Positions 43,990 through 54,000 of a DNA stretch of 64,000 bases are shown piece after piece; position 1 is the stretch's first letter; each line of letters opens with the position of its first letter. Source of the stretch: an uncultured Elusimicrobia bacterium (GTDB taxonomy: Bacteria > Elusimicrobiota > Elusimicrobia > UBA1565 > UBA9628); the NCBI GenBank assembly GCA_903830945.1, contig CAIKVT010000069.1, positions 158,294-222,293 of the forward strand. Reading direction: 5' to 3'. The position numbers were made by a program, and so were the translations under genes. The notes under the pieces were generated by a model. The model searched no databases, was not told where the DNA came from, and worked only from the letters and a program-made list of their open reading frames with translations.

Positions 43990-44082
43990 GCAGCCCTCAG
44001 ATGATGACAGGGCAATGTTACATTTTCAAGAACACCTCCCGCGGCGCAAGGCTAAAAAAACCAATAGCTGAGGAAAGTGTTG

Positions 44083-44088
44083 TAGAAT
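44083..44088 (+). promoter_or_regulatory. -10 element for tRNA-Met
   Basis: TGTTGTAGAAT, hexamer TAGAAT, ends 8 bases before the mature tRNA 5' end, fitting a start close to the tRNA. No clear -35. Confidence 0.5.
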
Positions 44089-44096
44089 CCTTCCAT

Positions 44097-44170
44097 GCGC
44101 CCGTAGCTCAGTTGGTCAGAGCACCCCGCTCATAACGGGAGGGTCGTAGGTTCAAGTCCTACCGGGCGCA
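44097..44170 (+). tRNA. tRNA-Met (CAT anticodon)
   Basis: 74-base tRNA. The acceptor GCGCCCG/CGGGCGC, D stem GCTC/GAGC and T stem GTAGG/CCTAC are all fully paired; the anticodon loop CTCATAA has CAT at 44131-44133. The top pair of the anticodon stem (27-43) is a C-A mismatch. No CCA is encoded (GCTG follows). The ordinary Watson-Crick first acceptor pair argues against the initiator. Elongator Met is preferred; Ile2 (CAT with lysidine) cannot be excluded. Confidence 0.9.
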
Positions 44171-44270
44171 GCTGATTGCCCGGTATTTCTCGAAGCGCCC
44201 CCATATGTTATGCTCGTATGTAGCCGGGGCGCACCGCATGACAAACCGACGCCGGAAGAGGATGAATCCC

Positions 44271-45305
44271 ATGAAACGCTCAAAGAATGTTTTAGCCGGA
44301 TCCTTGGCCTTGCTTCTGCTGACCGTCAGTACGATCTCGTTCGCGCAGGGCCCGGCCTTCTCGGCCCTCGACTCGGAGATCGCCGAGCTCAATGCCACGC
44401 TCCATAAGAAGGGTGCCAAATGGACGGCGGGGAAGACCTCGCTGTCTCGGCTCTCCCCGGCGGAATTGAAGCTGCGCGTCGGCACCAGCGAGCTGTCGAT
44501 CATGGCTCAGCCGGTCTCCGAAGATGCGGGCCTCCTGGCAACGCTGTCTCCGAGCTTGGATTGGAGGAATCACGACGGGAATTTCGTGACCCCGATCAAA
44601 GATCAAGGGCACTGCGGGTCTTGTTGGGCCTTCGCGATGACCGGGGGGTTGGAGTCCAACGCTCGCTTGACTGGCGCGGTCGCCGACTATGCGAGCTTAT
44701 CGGAACAGGTGCTGATCTCCTGCGGCGGCGCGGGGTCCTGCAGCGGCGGCCATCTTAACGCCAAGTTCCTTGAGACCACCGGACTGCCACCAGAGCGATA
44801 CTACCCATACACCGCTACCAACGGGACATGCTCCGCGGCCGCCCCCGGCTGGCAGAACGCGACCTACAAGATCGGGAGCTGGGGCTCGGTCTCGCGGCGG
44901 GTCGAGTCCATCAAGGCGGCTTTGGCCAAGTATGGCCCGCTGCCGACCTCTTTTCTGGTGTTCGCTGACTTCAAGCATTATAAGTCCGGAGTCTATTCTC
45001 ATATCGCCGGTATCGCGGATGTTTTCCACTTTCTGGGCGGGCACGCCGTCCTGCTGGTAGGCTATAACGATGCCGAGCAGTATTTCATCGTGAAGAACAG
45101 CTGGGGTAAGGACTGGGGCGAGGATGGCTATTTTCGGATCTCCTATTCAGAACTGCATAACGATTCTCTGTTCGGCCTGAGCACTATCGCCTACCAGGCG
45201 GCGGGTTCGGGGAAACACCCCGGTCTGGCCCAGAGCGGCGTGGGTGAGCCCGCTGGAAAGGACATCTCGCAAAAGATCGAGCCCTTGCTGGGACAGCGGC
45301 CGTAG
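44271..45305 (+). CDS. Secreted papain-family (C1A) cysteine protease
   Basis: Exported cysteine protease, 344 residues. It has a signal peptide (KRSKNVLAGSLALLLLTVSTISFAQ), a short propeptide-like segment to about 95, then a mature domain beginning SLDWRNHDGNFVTPIKDQG. All catalytic residues are visible: oxyanion Gln before CGSCWAF with Cys118, His in LGGHAVLLVGY, and Asn in IVKNSWGKDWGEDGYF. CSGGHLNAKF matches the papain pattern. A C-terminal tail of about 30 residues has no recognised sorting signal. The ATG at 44271 is spaced 9 bases from GGAAGAGG; upstream ATGs (44205, 44262) are less suitable. Papain-like exported enzymes are uncommon in bacteria. Confidence 0.92.
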   Translation: MKRSKNVLAGSLALLLLTVSTISFAQGPAFSALDSEIAELNATLHKKGAKWTAGKTSLSRLSPAELKLRVGTSELSIMAQPVSEDAGLLATLSPSLDWRNHDGNFVTPIKDQGHCGSCWAFAMTGGLESNARLTGAVADYASLSEQVLISCGGAGSCSGGHLNAKFLETTGLPPERYYPYTATNGTCSAAAPGWQNATYKIGSWGSVSRRVESIKAALAKYGPLPTSFLVFADFKHYKSGVYSHIAGIADVFHFLGGHAVLLVGYNDAEQYFIVKNSWGKDWGEDGYFRISYSELHNDSLFGLSTIAYQAAGSGKHPGLAQSGVGEPAGKDISQKIEPLLGQRP

Positions 45306-45333
45306 ACTTCGGCCCCGTCATGCCTCAGGTGCC

Positions 45334-45481
45334 TTAGCGCGCCAGCGACGGGTCTACGAGTACGGCCCGCAGGCGAGGGTCTTCCAGGAGCGCCTTGACG
45401 TTGGGGTCCTTCCGCCGCCTTGTCCGCGCCCACGACGAAGCCCAGGGCGCGGTTGACCGGTCTTTTATACTCAGCTGTCAT
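45334..45481 (-). pseudogene. Possible frameshifted remnant of a short gene
   Basis: In the gap after the protease gene the minus strand reads from an ATG at 45481 (MTAEYKRPVNRALGFVVGADK). One frame over it then reads DPNVKALLEDPRLRAVLVD and PSLAR before a TAA at 45336-45334. The two pieces join only with a single-base shift. The second piece has the regular D-P-x-x-x-x-L rhythm of real protein C-termini, so this could be a decayed gene or a sequencing slip; chance is not excluded. The rest of the 45306-45574 gap holds a small palindrome and a promoter. Confidence 0.25.
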
Positions 45482-45536
45482 CCTGATGTCATCAGTGTTT
45501 GATTCCAGCGTCATGACTCCCGGTGGGTCCGACCGC

Positions 45537-45542
45537 TATAAT
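45537..45542 (+). promoter_or_regulatory. -10 element for the 45575 gene
   Basis: GCTATAAT, the same extended form as upstream of 36626. A start near 45549 leaves about 25 bases containing GGGGAGG before the ATG at 45575. A 13-bp palindrome (CTGATGTCATCAG, 45483-45495) lies further upstream. Confidence 0.55.
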
Positions 45543-45574
45543 AATACATGGAACTCAATGGGGAGGAAAATGAA

Positions 45575-46261
45575 ATGAGAACGAAAATAGCGGCCGTCGC
45601 GTTGATGTCTCTGACGCTGACTGCGATGGCCCAAGGCGCTTCGGCGCAAGCAATCGACGCGGCGCAGCTCGAGAAGACCGATATGGCCGGGCTGCTGGGC
45701 CGGCTCCAGCTCGAGGCGGCTAAAGCGCCCGCGGTCCAGGGCGGGCGGAGCGTGGACCGGGGCCTGCTGCCGACGAAGGTCAATGTCTTGGACTTCCTGA
45801 TCAAAGAGCCTGCCAAGAAGCTGTATGAGGCGATGACCCAGATCCCGGTCCAGAGCGGCGACAGCCATAACAGCCGGTCCGAGTATAAGAAGGAAGGGAA
45901 GAACCTCTCCTGTCTCAGGACGCTCGACAGCAACCGGCTGCCGCCTTTCGACGATTTCTTCGAATGCAAGCTCGCTTTCGAAGTCAACGAGCAAGGGCGG
46001 GTGGACCCGGACTTGGCCGGAGAGGCGATCGTCACTTCTTTTACCGAGAATCTTTACAACAGCGCCTCGCATATCTTCCAAGTCATGGATGGGAGCCTGG
46101 CACGGACAAATAGCGAGAGAGTGGTCATCAAGGACGGTCGGGACGTCGCTTGCACCGAGACCATGAGTTGGGACATGGAGGACCAGGAATATCAGGCGAT
46201 GTATAAGTGCTCCATGACGTTCAACATCACCGGCAGCGGCGCTCTCGTCTCTAGACCATAG
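45575..46261 (+). CDS. Secreted protein of unknown function
   Basis: A 228-residue exported protein with a clear signal peptide (RTKIAAVALMSLTLTAMAQGASAQ, cleavage about 25). The mature part has four or five cysteines (NLSCLRTL, FFECKLAF, VACTET and MYKCSMTF), which suggests disulfides, and a beta-rich C-terminal half. No family was recognised. The start at 45575 is set by GGGGAGG at the right distance; an ATG at 45548 lies at the likely transcription start and is not preferred. It stands alone between the papain-like protease and glnS, so it could be a partner or inhibitor of the protease, but nothing in the sequence shows this. Confidence 0.72.
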   Translation: MRTKIAAVALMSLTLTAMAQGASAQAIDAAQLEKTDMAGLLGRLQLEAAKAPAVQGGRSVDRGLLPTKVNVLDFLIKEPAKKLYEAMTQIPVQSGDSHNSRSEYKKEGKNLSCLRTLDSNRLPPFDDFFECKLAFEVNEQGRVDPDLAGEAIVTSFTENLYNSASHIFQVMDGSLARTNSERVVIKDGRDVACTETMSWDMEDQEYQAMYKCSMTFNITGSGALVSRP

Positions 46262-46340
46262 CGGCCGGCGGTCAGTCGCCGCGCGCGTTCTCCGCCTGAG
46301 AGAGAGCGCGGCTCCAGGGCGTTTGAGGGCGGAGCACGAA

Positions 46341-46350
46341 TTGCTAGAAT
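46341..46350 (+). promoter_or_regulatory. Extended -10 promoter for glnS
   Basis: TTGCTAGAAT, identical in sequence to the coaD promoter element. Predicted start near 46357, inside the hairpin at 46348-46367. Confidence 0.55.
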
Positions 46351-46367
46351 CTCTCGACGGAGAGATT
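46348..46367. promoter_or_regulatory. 8-bp perfect inverted repeat over the glnS start site
   Basis: AATCTCTC (46348-46355), GACG, GAGAGATT (46360-46367). It overlaps the end of the -10 hexamer and the predicted transcription start, which is the usual place for a repressor site. If transcribed from upstream it would be a short hairpin. Confidence 0.45.
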
Positions 46368-46389
46368 CCCAGCATCTGGAGCCCAGACC

Positions 46390-48102
46390 ATGACGACCGC
46401 CGCCTCGGAGCAGCCCGTCGCCCCTGCCAGCGACTTCATCCGTGACATCGTGGAAGCCGACCTCAAGAGCGGCAAGCACAAGAAGATCGTCACGCGCTTC
46501 CCGCCGGAGCCCAACGGCTACCTCCACATCGGACACGCCAAGTCCATCTGCCTCAACTTCGGCATCGCCCGGCAGTTCAACGGGACCTGCCACCTGCGCT
46601 TCGACGACACCAATCCCTCCACCGAGGATGTCGAGTACGTGGACTCCATCCAGGAGGACGTCAAGTGGCTCGGCTTCGACTGGGGCCGCAACATGTTCTA
46701 CGCCTCGGACTATTTCGAGCAGATCCATGACTATGCCGTCGAGCTCATCAAGCGCGGCAAGGCCTATGTCTGCGACCTCGCTTTAGACGAGGTGCGCCGC
46801 ATGCGTGGCAACTTCCAGAAGCCCGGCGAGGCGAGCTCCTTCCGCCAGCGCTCCGTCGAGGAGAACCTCGACCTCTTCGCGCGCATGCGCCAGGGCGAGT
46901 TCGCCGACGGCGCCAAGACCCTGCGCGCTAAGATCGACATGGCCTCGCCCAACATGAACATGCGCGACCCGGTGCTCTACCGCATCAAGCGCGCCCGGCA
47001 CCACCGCACCGGCGATCGGTGGCTCATCTATCCGATGTACGACTACGCCCATCCCATATCAGACGCGATCGAGGGCATCACCCACTCCATCTGCACCTTG
47101 GAGTTCGAGGACCATCGGCCTCTCTACGACTGGACCTTGGACAACGGCCCGGCCAAGTGCCATCCCCAGCAGATCGAGTTCGCGCGCCTGGCCGTCAATC
47201 ACACGGTCATGAGCAAGCGCAAACTGCTCCAGCTGGTGCAGGAAAAACTCGTCTCTGGCTGGGACGACCCCAGGCTGCCCACGCTCCAGGGCCTGCGCCG
47301 CCGGGGCTACACGCCCGAGGCCATCCGCGACTTCTGCGGCCGCATCGGGGTCACCAAGTTCAACAGCCAGACCGAGGTGGCCTTGCTGGAGGACTGCATG
47401 CGCGACGATCTCAACAAGCGCTGCTCGCGCATGAGCGCGGTGCTCAAGCCCGTCAAGGTGGTCCTGATAAACTATCCCGAGGGGCAGGTCGAGGAGCTCG
47501 ACGCCGCCAATCATCCCGCGGACCCGTCCTTGGGCTCCCGCAAGGTCCCCTTTGGCCGCGAGCTCTACATTGAAGGTGACGATTTCCGCGAGGTCCCGCC
47601 GCCCAAGTACCACCGCCTCACGCCGGGCAAGGAGGTGCGCCTGCGCTACGCCTACTTCATTAAGCTCGTAGAGGTGGTCAAGGACGCTTCGGGCAAGGTC
47701 GTGGAGTTGCGCTGTACCTATGACCCGGCCACGCGCGGCGGCGACTCGCCGGACGGCCGCAAGGTCAAGTCCACCATCCACTGGGTCTCGGCCCGGCATG
47801 CCGTAGCGGCGGAGGTCCGGCTCTACGACCATCTCCTTTCCGTGTCCGACCTGGGCGAAGTCCCGGAAGGTGAGGACTTTAAGCAGCACCTCAATCCTAA
47901 GTCCCTGGAGACCCTTCAGGGCTGCCGCGTGGAGCCGGCTTTGGCCAAGGCCGAGCCCGGAGGCCGCTGGCAGTTCGAGCGGCAGGGCTATTTCTGCGCG
48001 GACCCCAAGGACTGCAAGCCGGGAGCGCCGGTCTTCAACCGCACCGTGACCTTGCGCGACACCTGGGTCAAGATCGACAAGGGCGGCAAGCCGCCCCGCT
48101 AG
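46390..48102 (+). CDS. glnS: Glutaminyl-tRNA synthetase
   Basis: Class I aminoacyl-tRNA synthetase charging tRNA-Gln, 570 residues. The HIGH motif is [11 protein letters not shown] (46-49), KMSKS is replaced by VMSKRKL (about 274-279) as usual for GlnRS, and [11 protein letters not shown] plus [17 protein letters not shown] are diagnostic of GlnRS rather than GluRS. The C-terminal beta-barrel anticodon-binding domains are complete. GlnRS in bacteria was acquired from eukaryotes and its presence means Gln-tRNA need not come only from the amidotransferase route. An extended -10 and an inverted repeat precede it. Confidence 0.97.
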   Translation: MTTAASEQPVAPASDFIRDIVEADLKSGKHKKIVTRFPPEPNGYLHIGHAKSICLNFGIARQFNGTCHLRFDDTNPSTEDVEYVDSIQEDVKWLGFDWGRNMFYASDYFEQIHDYAVELIKRGKAYVCDLALDEVRRMRGNFQKPGEASSFRQRSVEENLDLFARMRQGEFADGAKTLRAKIDMASPNMNMRDPVLYRIKRARHHRTGDRWLIYPMYDYAHPISDAIEGITHSICTLEFEDHRPLYDWTLDNGPAKCHPQQIEFARLAVNHTVMSKRKLLQLVQEKLVSGWDDPRLPTLQGLRRRGYTPEAIRDFCGRIGVTKFNSQTEVALLEDCMRDDLNKRCSRMSAVLKPVKVVLINYPEGQVEELDAANHPADPSLGSRKVPFGRELYIEGDDFREVPPPKYHRLTPGKEVRLRYAYFIKLVEVVKDASGKVVELRCTYDPATRGGDSPDGRKVKSTIHWVSARHAVAAEVRLYDHLLSVSDLGEVPEGEDFKQHLNPKSLETLQGCRVEPALAKAEPGGRWQFERQGYFCADPKDCKPGAPVFNRTVTLRDTWVKIDKGGKPPR

Positions 48103-48129
48103 TCCTGCTTGGGTTCCCAAAGTGAGCGA

Positions 48130-49053
48130 ATGCTTATTACAAACGACTCCGAGATGAGCGCTCAGGATAAGAAAAACGGCGACGCCAAAGAGCGCCTGTT
48201 GGGCCAGAGCGTCATCATCGAGGTTGTCGGCCTCCTCGTTGAAGTCGTGGCGGCCGTCATGTCGAATTCCCTCTCCCTCTACGCCGATCTGGTCCAGGAA
48301 AGCGCGGAGACCTTGGCGACGATCGTGGCTTGGGGAACCTTGCGCCATTTGCGCCGTCGCCGATATGAGTTCGATTTTGGGCTCGGCAAGGTGGAGAGTT
48401 GCCTGGGACTCCTGGTCGCCGGAAGCATGGCCGTGTCCGTCTATTGCATCGCCCATGAGGCCGCGGCGCGGCTGTTGGCCCCGCAGCCCTTGGAGAGCGT
48501 CGGTCTGGGGCTGGGCCTGATCATCGCCTGGATCGGCGTGGACGGATTCTATTGGTGGAAATTCGTCCAGCTCGACCGCCAGCAGCCTTCGCCGATCCTG
48601 GAGGCCACCGGGAAGTCTTATCGTGCTGGGACCGTGGTCTGCGTGGCGCTCACCGTTACTCTCCTCATCGGCAAGCTCCTGCAAAAACACCATTGGGCCC
48701 TTTACATCGACCCTATCATCTCGCTTGGCTATGCGGTCTATATGTTGAAGACGGTCTACGAGATCACGGCGCGCTCTCTCGGCGACCTGACGGACTGCAC
48801 GCTCGACGAAACCCTTCAACTGGTCATCGTTCGCGAGCTGGCCAAGTTCTTCGCCGAATACGAGCAGTGTCACGGGGTGAAGTCGCGCCGCTCGGGAGGG
48901 ACCGTTCATATCGAGCTGTACCTGGAGTTCCACTCGGATCGTCGCATGGCCGAGATTCATGACGTGGCGGAACGCATGTGCGCGAGCCTGCAGGCTAATA
49001 TCCGCGGCAGTCGGGTGATTGTCGTCCCCGTGCGGCGGAAGATGGATCCCTAG
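48130..49053 (+). CDS. CDF-type cation efflux family protein
   Basis: Membrane transporter of the cation diffusion facilitator fold, about 307 residues with six hydrophobic helices and a C-terminal soluble domain ending VHIELYLEFHSDRRMAEIHD. MSNSLSLYADLVQESAETLA matches the CDF helix 2 pattern, but the usual His/Asp metal ligand positions read Asp-Glu-type residues; YIDPIISLGYAVYML matches helix 5. Metal specificity is therefore doubtful. Start codon unclear: ATG at 48130 chosen, with TTG 48109 and ATG 48154 as alternatives and no good ribosome binding site. It follows glnS by 27 bp. Confidence 0.8.
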   Translation: MLITNDSEMSAQDKKNGDAKERLLGQSVIIEVVGLLVEVVAAVMSNSLSLYADLVQESAETLATIVAWGTLRHLRRRRYEFDFGLGKVESCLGLLVAGSMAVSVYCIAHEAAARLLAPQPLESVGLGLGLIIAWIGVDGFYWWKFVQLDRQQPSPILEATGKSYRAGTVVCVALTVTLLIGKLLQKHHWALYIDPIISLGYAVYMLKTVYEITARSLGDLTDCTLDETLQLVIVRELAKFFAEYEQCHGVKSRRSGGTVHIELYLEFHSDRRMAEIHDVAERMCASLQANIRGSRVIVVPVRRKMDP

Positions 49054-49116
49054 GTCGTCCCCTTTGCCTTGAAATTTAGATATATTGATCTTATCCTGTC
49101 CGTGACGGAGCGAACC

Positions 49117-50109
49117 ATGAACCGCCCGCTGCTCCCCCTCGTTGCCGCAGCGTTAGTCTGCCTTGCCAGGCCCGCATCGGCCAAGTTGATGCCTGCGACT
49201 ATTTGGCATGGCCACACCGACGACGTCGTTTGTCTGGCCTTCTCTCCCGACGGGACCAAGGCGCTCTCAGGAAGCCGCGATCAGACCGTCCGGCTCTGGG
49301 ACGTGGCCACCGGGGATCTCTTGTCCACCTTCACGGACCATACGAGTCCGATCGCTGCCGTGGCCTTCAGTCCTGACGGGAAGATCGCTCTCTCTGCAAG
49401 CGACCAGCTTTCTCTGCGCTCCTGGGACATCTCCACAGGTAAAGAGGTGTTCTCCACGTCGGGGCAGGCCGCTTTCGTCTATACCGCGCAATTCTCTCCG
49501 GACGGCACCAAGGTCATTTCCGGCGGCAGCGACGGGACACTGAGGCTTTGGGATGCGGCGTCAGGAAAGGAGCTCGCTTATTGGCCAGGCCATACCGACT
49601 TCGTTCAAACCGTGGCCTTCTCACAGGATGGGAACAAGGCCTTGGCCGGCGGCGGTAACTGCGAGATCAGGGACGTGGCGAGTGGAAAGGTCCTCACGAG
49701 TCTGGCGACGCCGCCCGGACTGATTTACGACGTCGACCTTTCTCCAGACGGAAAGCTTGCCCTGACCGGCGGATGGGACGGCTCTCTGAGGCTTTGGGAT
49801 GCGGCGACCGGAATCGAGAAAGCCGTCTGGAAGGGGCACCGGGCGGCCGTGGCTTGGTGTTCCTTCTCCCCGGATGGGACCCTGGTGATATCCGGGAGTT
49901 ACGACAACACGGTCCGGCTCTGGAACGTGGGCACGGGAGAATGCCTGCAGGTCTGGACGGGTCACACGGGCCGGGTCAATGCCGTGGCCTTTTCTCCGGA
50001 CGGTCTGCGGGCCCTCTCGGGCAGCGACGATCGGACCCTTCGTCTCTGGGACGTAACCCGGGGTCTGGCCGATGATCAGGTCAAGCCCCAGGAAAAAACG
50101 GTTCGATGA
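49117..50109 (+). CDS. Secreted seven-bladed WD40 beta-propeller
   Basis: A 330-residue protein with a signal peptide (NRPLLPLVAAALVCLARPASA) followed by seven WD40 repeats filling the rest, each with the GH...VAFSPDG...SGS.D.T.RLWD pattern. Repeat 4 is degenerate (GGGNCEIRDVASG lacks a Trp-Asp). Seven blades close a single propeller, so this is a complete exported scaffold or binding protein without an enzyme domain. The start at 49117 has GGAG six bases upstream; a TTG at 49069 gives no signal peptide at the N-terminus. It is convergent with the outer-membrane barrel gene, stop to stop. Confidence 0.88.
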   Translation: MNRPLLPLVAAALVCLARPASAKLMPATIWHGHTDDVVCLAFSPDGTKALSGSRDQTVRLWDVATGDLLSTFTDHTSPIAAVAFSPDGKIALSASDQLSLRSWDISTGKEVFSTSGQAAFVYTAQFSPDGTKVISGGSDGTLRLWDAASGKELAYWPGHTDFVQTVAFSQDGNKALAGGGNCEIRDVASGKVLTSLATPPGLIYDVDLSPDGKLALTGGWDGSLRLWDAATGIEKAVWKGHRAAVAWCSFSPDGTLVISGSYDNTVRLWNVGTGECLQVWTGHTGRVNAVAFSPDGLRALSGSDDRTLRLWDVTRGLADDQVKPQEKTVR

Positions 50110-50111
50110 CT

Positions 50112-51086
50112 CTAGAGCCGCAGGCTCAGCCTGACGCGCACGGTCCAGGCCGGAGCGAAGTCTGCCGCAAGCACGCCGCTGCTGCGCGCCCGGGTGTCTT
50201 CGTACATGCGGCGGTTGAACTCATAGCCTCCGGACAGATCCGCCCGCAGGCTTTTCCGGAGCGGGAAGCGCAGGCCTAGGCTCCATCTCTTCTCGTCGAA
50301 GAAGAGCCTCTGCGCGTGGTCCGAGCGGCCCGCGCGCAGCCACTCGCGCTGGTTCCAATCGAAGCCGGCGTAAGTCTCAAGGGGGCTGCTAATCCGGTAG
50401 GCTAGCTCGGCGGACACGTTGTTCGGTCCGAAGACCGAGAGACGGCCGCTCCAGTCCGGGACCGGCTTATAGCGCACGGCCAGGAAAGGCAGGCCGATGA
50501 CCGCGTCGAGGCCATATTTCGGAGAGTGGACCAGATAGGCCGCGCCCGGAAACGGGACATTGTTGGCGAAATGGCGGTTGTTGGAGTATGCTAGGAAGAA
50601 AAGCCAGGAATTGTCACGACCCGAGGGCATGTGGTAGTTGCCAGTCGCCTTGAGTGTCGTCTCGTGGAGGCCGTGATAGAGCTCATCGCTGGCCGAGCCC
50701 ACGCTGGCGGATAGTCCCCAGCCCCGTCGCTCCGTGATCCTGCGGCGGAAGCTCGCGCCGGTCTCGATGTCCCATAGGTCGCGAGGGATGGTCGGGCCGT
50801 TGGGCCCGATCGTCGGGGAAGCGCTTAGGTGGAACGAGCCCAGGTCCTGCTGGAGCGTCCAGGTATCTGAGGACGCCTTGGCGAGGGGGAAGTTCCCCCG
50901 GATGCGGTTTTCTAGGATGTCCGGGTCCTGGGACCGACGCGATGGAGCTTCCCGGACCTGGTAGTCCATGGATCCGACCAGCGGAGCCGTCATCCCGGAG
51001 AAGAGATCGTTGTTTTCCGCCGCCTCGACGCGCGCGGATAGGCCGGCCCAGGCTAGGAGCCAGAACGCGCAGGCGCACCTTCTCAT
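50112..51086 (-). CDS. Outer-membrane beta-barrel-like protein in the efflux operon
   Basis: A 324-residue protein with a signal peptide (RRCACAFWLLAWAGLSARVEA) and alternating amphipathic strands throughout, ending in an aromatic/hydrophobic C-terminal strand (WTVRVRLSLRL), as in outer-membrane barrels. It resembles DUF6268-type proteins, though this was not checked. It starts 6 bp after the RND pump stop, so it is the last gene of the tetR-tolC-RND unit. Its role in efflux is unknown. Confidence 0.65.
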   Translation of the reverse strand: MRRCACAFWLLAWAGLSARVEAAENNDLFSGMTAPLVGSMDYQVREAPSRRSQDPDILENRIRGNFPLAKASSDTWTLQQDLGSFHLSASPTIGPNGPTIPRDLWDIETGASFRRRITERRGWGLSASVGSASDELYHGLHETTLKATGNYHMPSGRDNSWLFFLAYSNNRHFANNVPFPGAAYLVHSPKYGLDAVIGLPFLAVRYKPVPDWSGRLSVFGPNNVSAELAYRISSPLETYAGFDWNQREWLRAGRSDHAQRLFFDEKRWSLGLRFPLRKSLRADLSGGYEFNRRMYEDTRARSSGVLAADFAPAWTVRVRLSLRL

Positions 51087-51092
51087 GCGAGG

Positions 51093-54000
51093 TTAGCCCT
51101 GGCGCGCGGGCGTCGGTTCCCTGGGGAGTTCTCCGAGTTCGATGAGGGCTTCCTTGAGCTCTTGGTCGTGCTTGTGGCTCTCGAAGCGGGCCATGACCTG
51201 GTAGAAGCAGGGCACCACGAACAGGGTCAGGAAGGTGGAGACCGCGACTCCGCCTACGATGGTCACGGCCATAGGCACCATGAGCTCCGAGCCCGTGCCT
51301 TTGGCCAGGGCTACAGGCAGAGCGCCCGCGATGGTCGCGACCGAGGTCATGAGGATTGGCCGCAGCCGGATGGGGCAGGCGTCCAACAGGGCTTCGCGCA
51401 GGGGCAGGCCGTGCTTGCGCCGCTCGAGGGTGAAGTCCACCAGCAGGATGGAGTTCTTCTTGACGATGCCCATGAGCAGGATGAGCCCTATCATGCTGTA
51501 GATGTTGAGGCTCTGGTGCGTCACGAACAGGGCCATGAGCGCCCCGGTCACGCTGAAAGGCAGGGCCATGAGCACGGTCACCGGGTGGATGAAGCTGTTG
51601 AACTGCGTGGCCAACACCATGTAGGCCACGAATATGCCCAGCAGCAGAACGAACCCTAGGCTCTTGAAGGAATCTGCGAAGAGCTGGGCGTTGCCTGCCA
51701 TGATGATGTTGTAGCCCTCCGGCAGGATCTCCTTGGCCAGCTTGTCCACCGCGGCCAATGCCTCTCCTTGGGACCTGCCCTTAATTGGGTTGGCATAGAT
51801 GGTGATGGAGCGCTGCCGGTTGTAGCGGGTGATCGCGAAGAGCGCGGGCTTGATCTCGCTCTTGACCACGTCGGAGAGAGGGATCACCTGTCCGTAGTTG
51901 TTGCGCACCCAGATGCGGGAGAGGTCCTTGGGGGTGTGGCGGTCTTTGTCCGCCAGGCGCACGCGCACGTCGTAGCGCTTGCCCCGGCCCGTGAACTTGC
52001 CCCACTTGATTCCGCCGAACATGGCGTTGATGGTGTCGCCGATGGCCCTGGCCGTGATGCCGCTCTCCGCGGTCTTGGCTCGGTCCGGCCGGATCTGGAT
52101 CTCGGGCATGCCGGGATTGTAGTCCGTGTCGATGTCCGTCATCAGGCCGGAGTCTTTCATCTTCCGCCGGAAGGTCCCGGAGATTTCGGCCAGCTTGTCC
52201 CAGTCGGGGCCCTGGATCATGAACTGCACGGGATAGCCCCTCTTGGCCGAGAACCCGTTCTGGGAAAGGTCCAGGATGGAGACCCGGTCGATGCCCGGGG
52301 CCGCGCTGATCTTCTTGCGCAGGATGCCCATGAAATCCGCCTGGGTCTCAAGATGGTGGTCGGGGCCGATGCGCGGGCGCTTCTCCTTGGGTTTCATGGT
52401 CACCATCAAAGCGCCCGTATTGACCCCGCCGCCGCCCATGCCGCCGATGATGGCGTAGGCCAGCTCCACCTCGGGCTGCGCGTTGATCCAGGGCTCGATC
52501 TGGGTTTTGAAGAGGTTGTCGGTCTGCTCCATGGAGACGCCCAGGGGCAGGGTCACATTGACCATGACCCGGCTCATGTCCTGGGAGGGGATGAACTCCT
52601 TCTTGAGGGTCCGCAGCAGGCTCAGCGAGACAGCGAAGATGAAAAAGGCGCTGATCAGGACTGTCTTCGGGTGATTCAGGCAGCGCTCCAGGCTGCCGCG
52701 GTAGCCGAGGCGCAGGCGGTTCATGAAGGCGTCCACGCTCTTGGACACGAAGTTGGTGCGCTCTACCTGTAGAAACTGCGAACAACGCATCGGGGCGATA
52801 GTAAGGGCCTCGATCAGCGAGATCATGACCGCCACCGAGATGGTCACGCCGAACTGGAAGAAGAACTTGCCTACGATGCCCTGCATGAAGATCACCGGGA
52901 CAAAGATTGCCAGGATGGCGATGGAGGCGGCCATGGCCGCGCCCGTGATCTCCCGAGCTCCGACCAGGGCCGCGCGCACCTTGGGCAGGCCATGCTCGCG
53001 GTAGCGGGCGATGTTCTCCAGAACCATGATGGCGTCGTCGACGATGATGCCGATGACCAAAGACAGGCCCAGCATGGTGAAGCTGTTGATGGTGAAGCCG
53101 CAGAAGTAGAGGATGATGAAAGTGCCCAGGATGGCGGTGGGGATGGCCAGTAGGACGTTTAAAGTCGCGCTCCAGGAGCCCAGGAAGAGCAGGCAGACCA
53201 AGGAGGTCAGAACGACCGAGCGCATGAGCTCGGATTCCAGCTCGTTGACCGAGTCCTTGATGAATTGGCTGGAGTCGAACACCGTCTCGATCATCATGCC
53301 CTTGGGTAGGGTGGACTGCAGCTCCTTGATCCTCTTCTTGACCGCGTCGGCCACGGCCACGGCGTTGGTGCCGCGCTGTTTGATGACGCCCATGCCCACG
53401 GCGAGCTGGCCTTTGGCGCGGGAGAGGCGGCGGATGTCGTTGAGGCCGTCTTCGATGGTGGAGACGTCCTGGAAGCGGAACATCCGGTAGCGCGAGCCGC
53501 CGCGCACCCGGTTGGGGATGACCAGGTGGGAGAACTCTTCCGGAGTGTAGGCCTCGCCGTAGACCCGGACGTTGTATTCCTTGGGACCGTTGTCGATGTA
53601 GCCTGCCGGGATGTCGGCATGCTCGGTGGTGATGCCGTCGAGGATGTCCTCGACGGTGATCTCGCGCTTGGCCATCTCGTCGGCGTTGAGCCAGACCCGG
53701 AGGTTGGGGTCGATGTAGCCGCCCAGGTTGATGTTGCCCACCCCGGGCACCATGGCCAGGTCGTCCTTGAGGTGCTCGCTGATGTAGCGGGAGAGCTCGG
53801 TCAGGGAGACCTCGGCGCCCGGTTTGGCCTTGAGCACCAGCCAGATGATGGGCTGGTCCTCGGGGTTGACCTTCTGGATGATGGGTGGGTCGATCTGCGC
53901 GGGCAGGTTGCGCTGAGCCTGGGCGATGCAGCTCTGCACGTCCTGCATCGCGGCATCGATGCTGCGGTTGAGGTTGAGCTCGACGGTGATCCTGGTCTGG

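Noticed and set aside
45548..45574. Leaderless start at the ATG 45548
   Set aside because: A good GGGGAGG ribosome binding site and a signal peptide follow at 45575, so TATAAT here more likely gives a short leader.
47059..48960. 633-codon open frame antisense to glnS and the CDF-like gene
   Set aside because: It lies wholly opposite two well-supported genes; long antisense frames are expected at this GC content and its residues show no family pattern.
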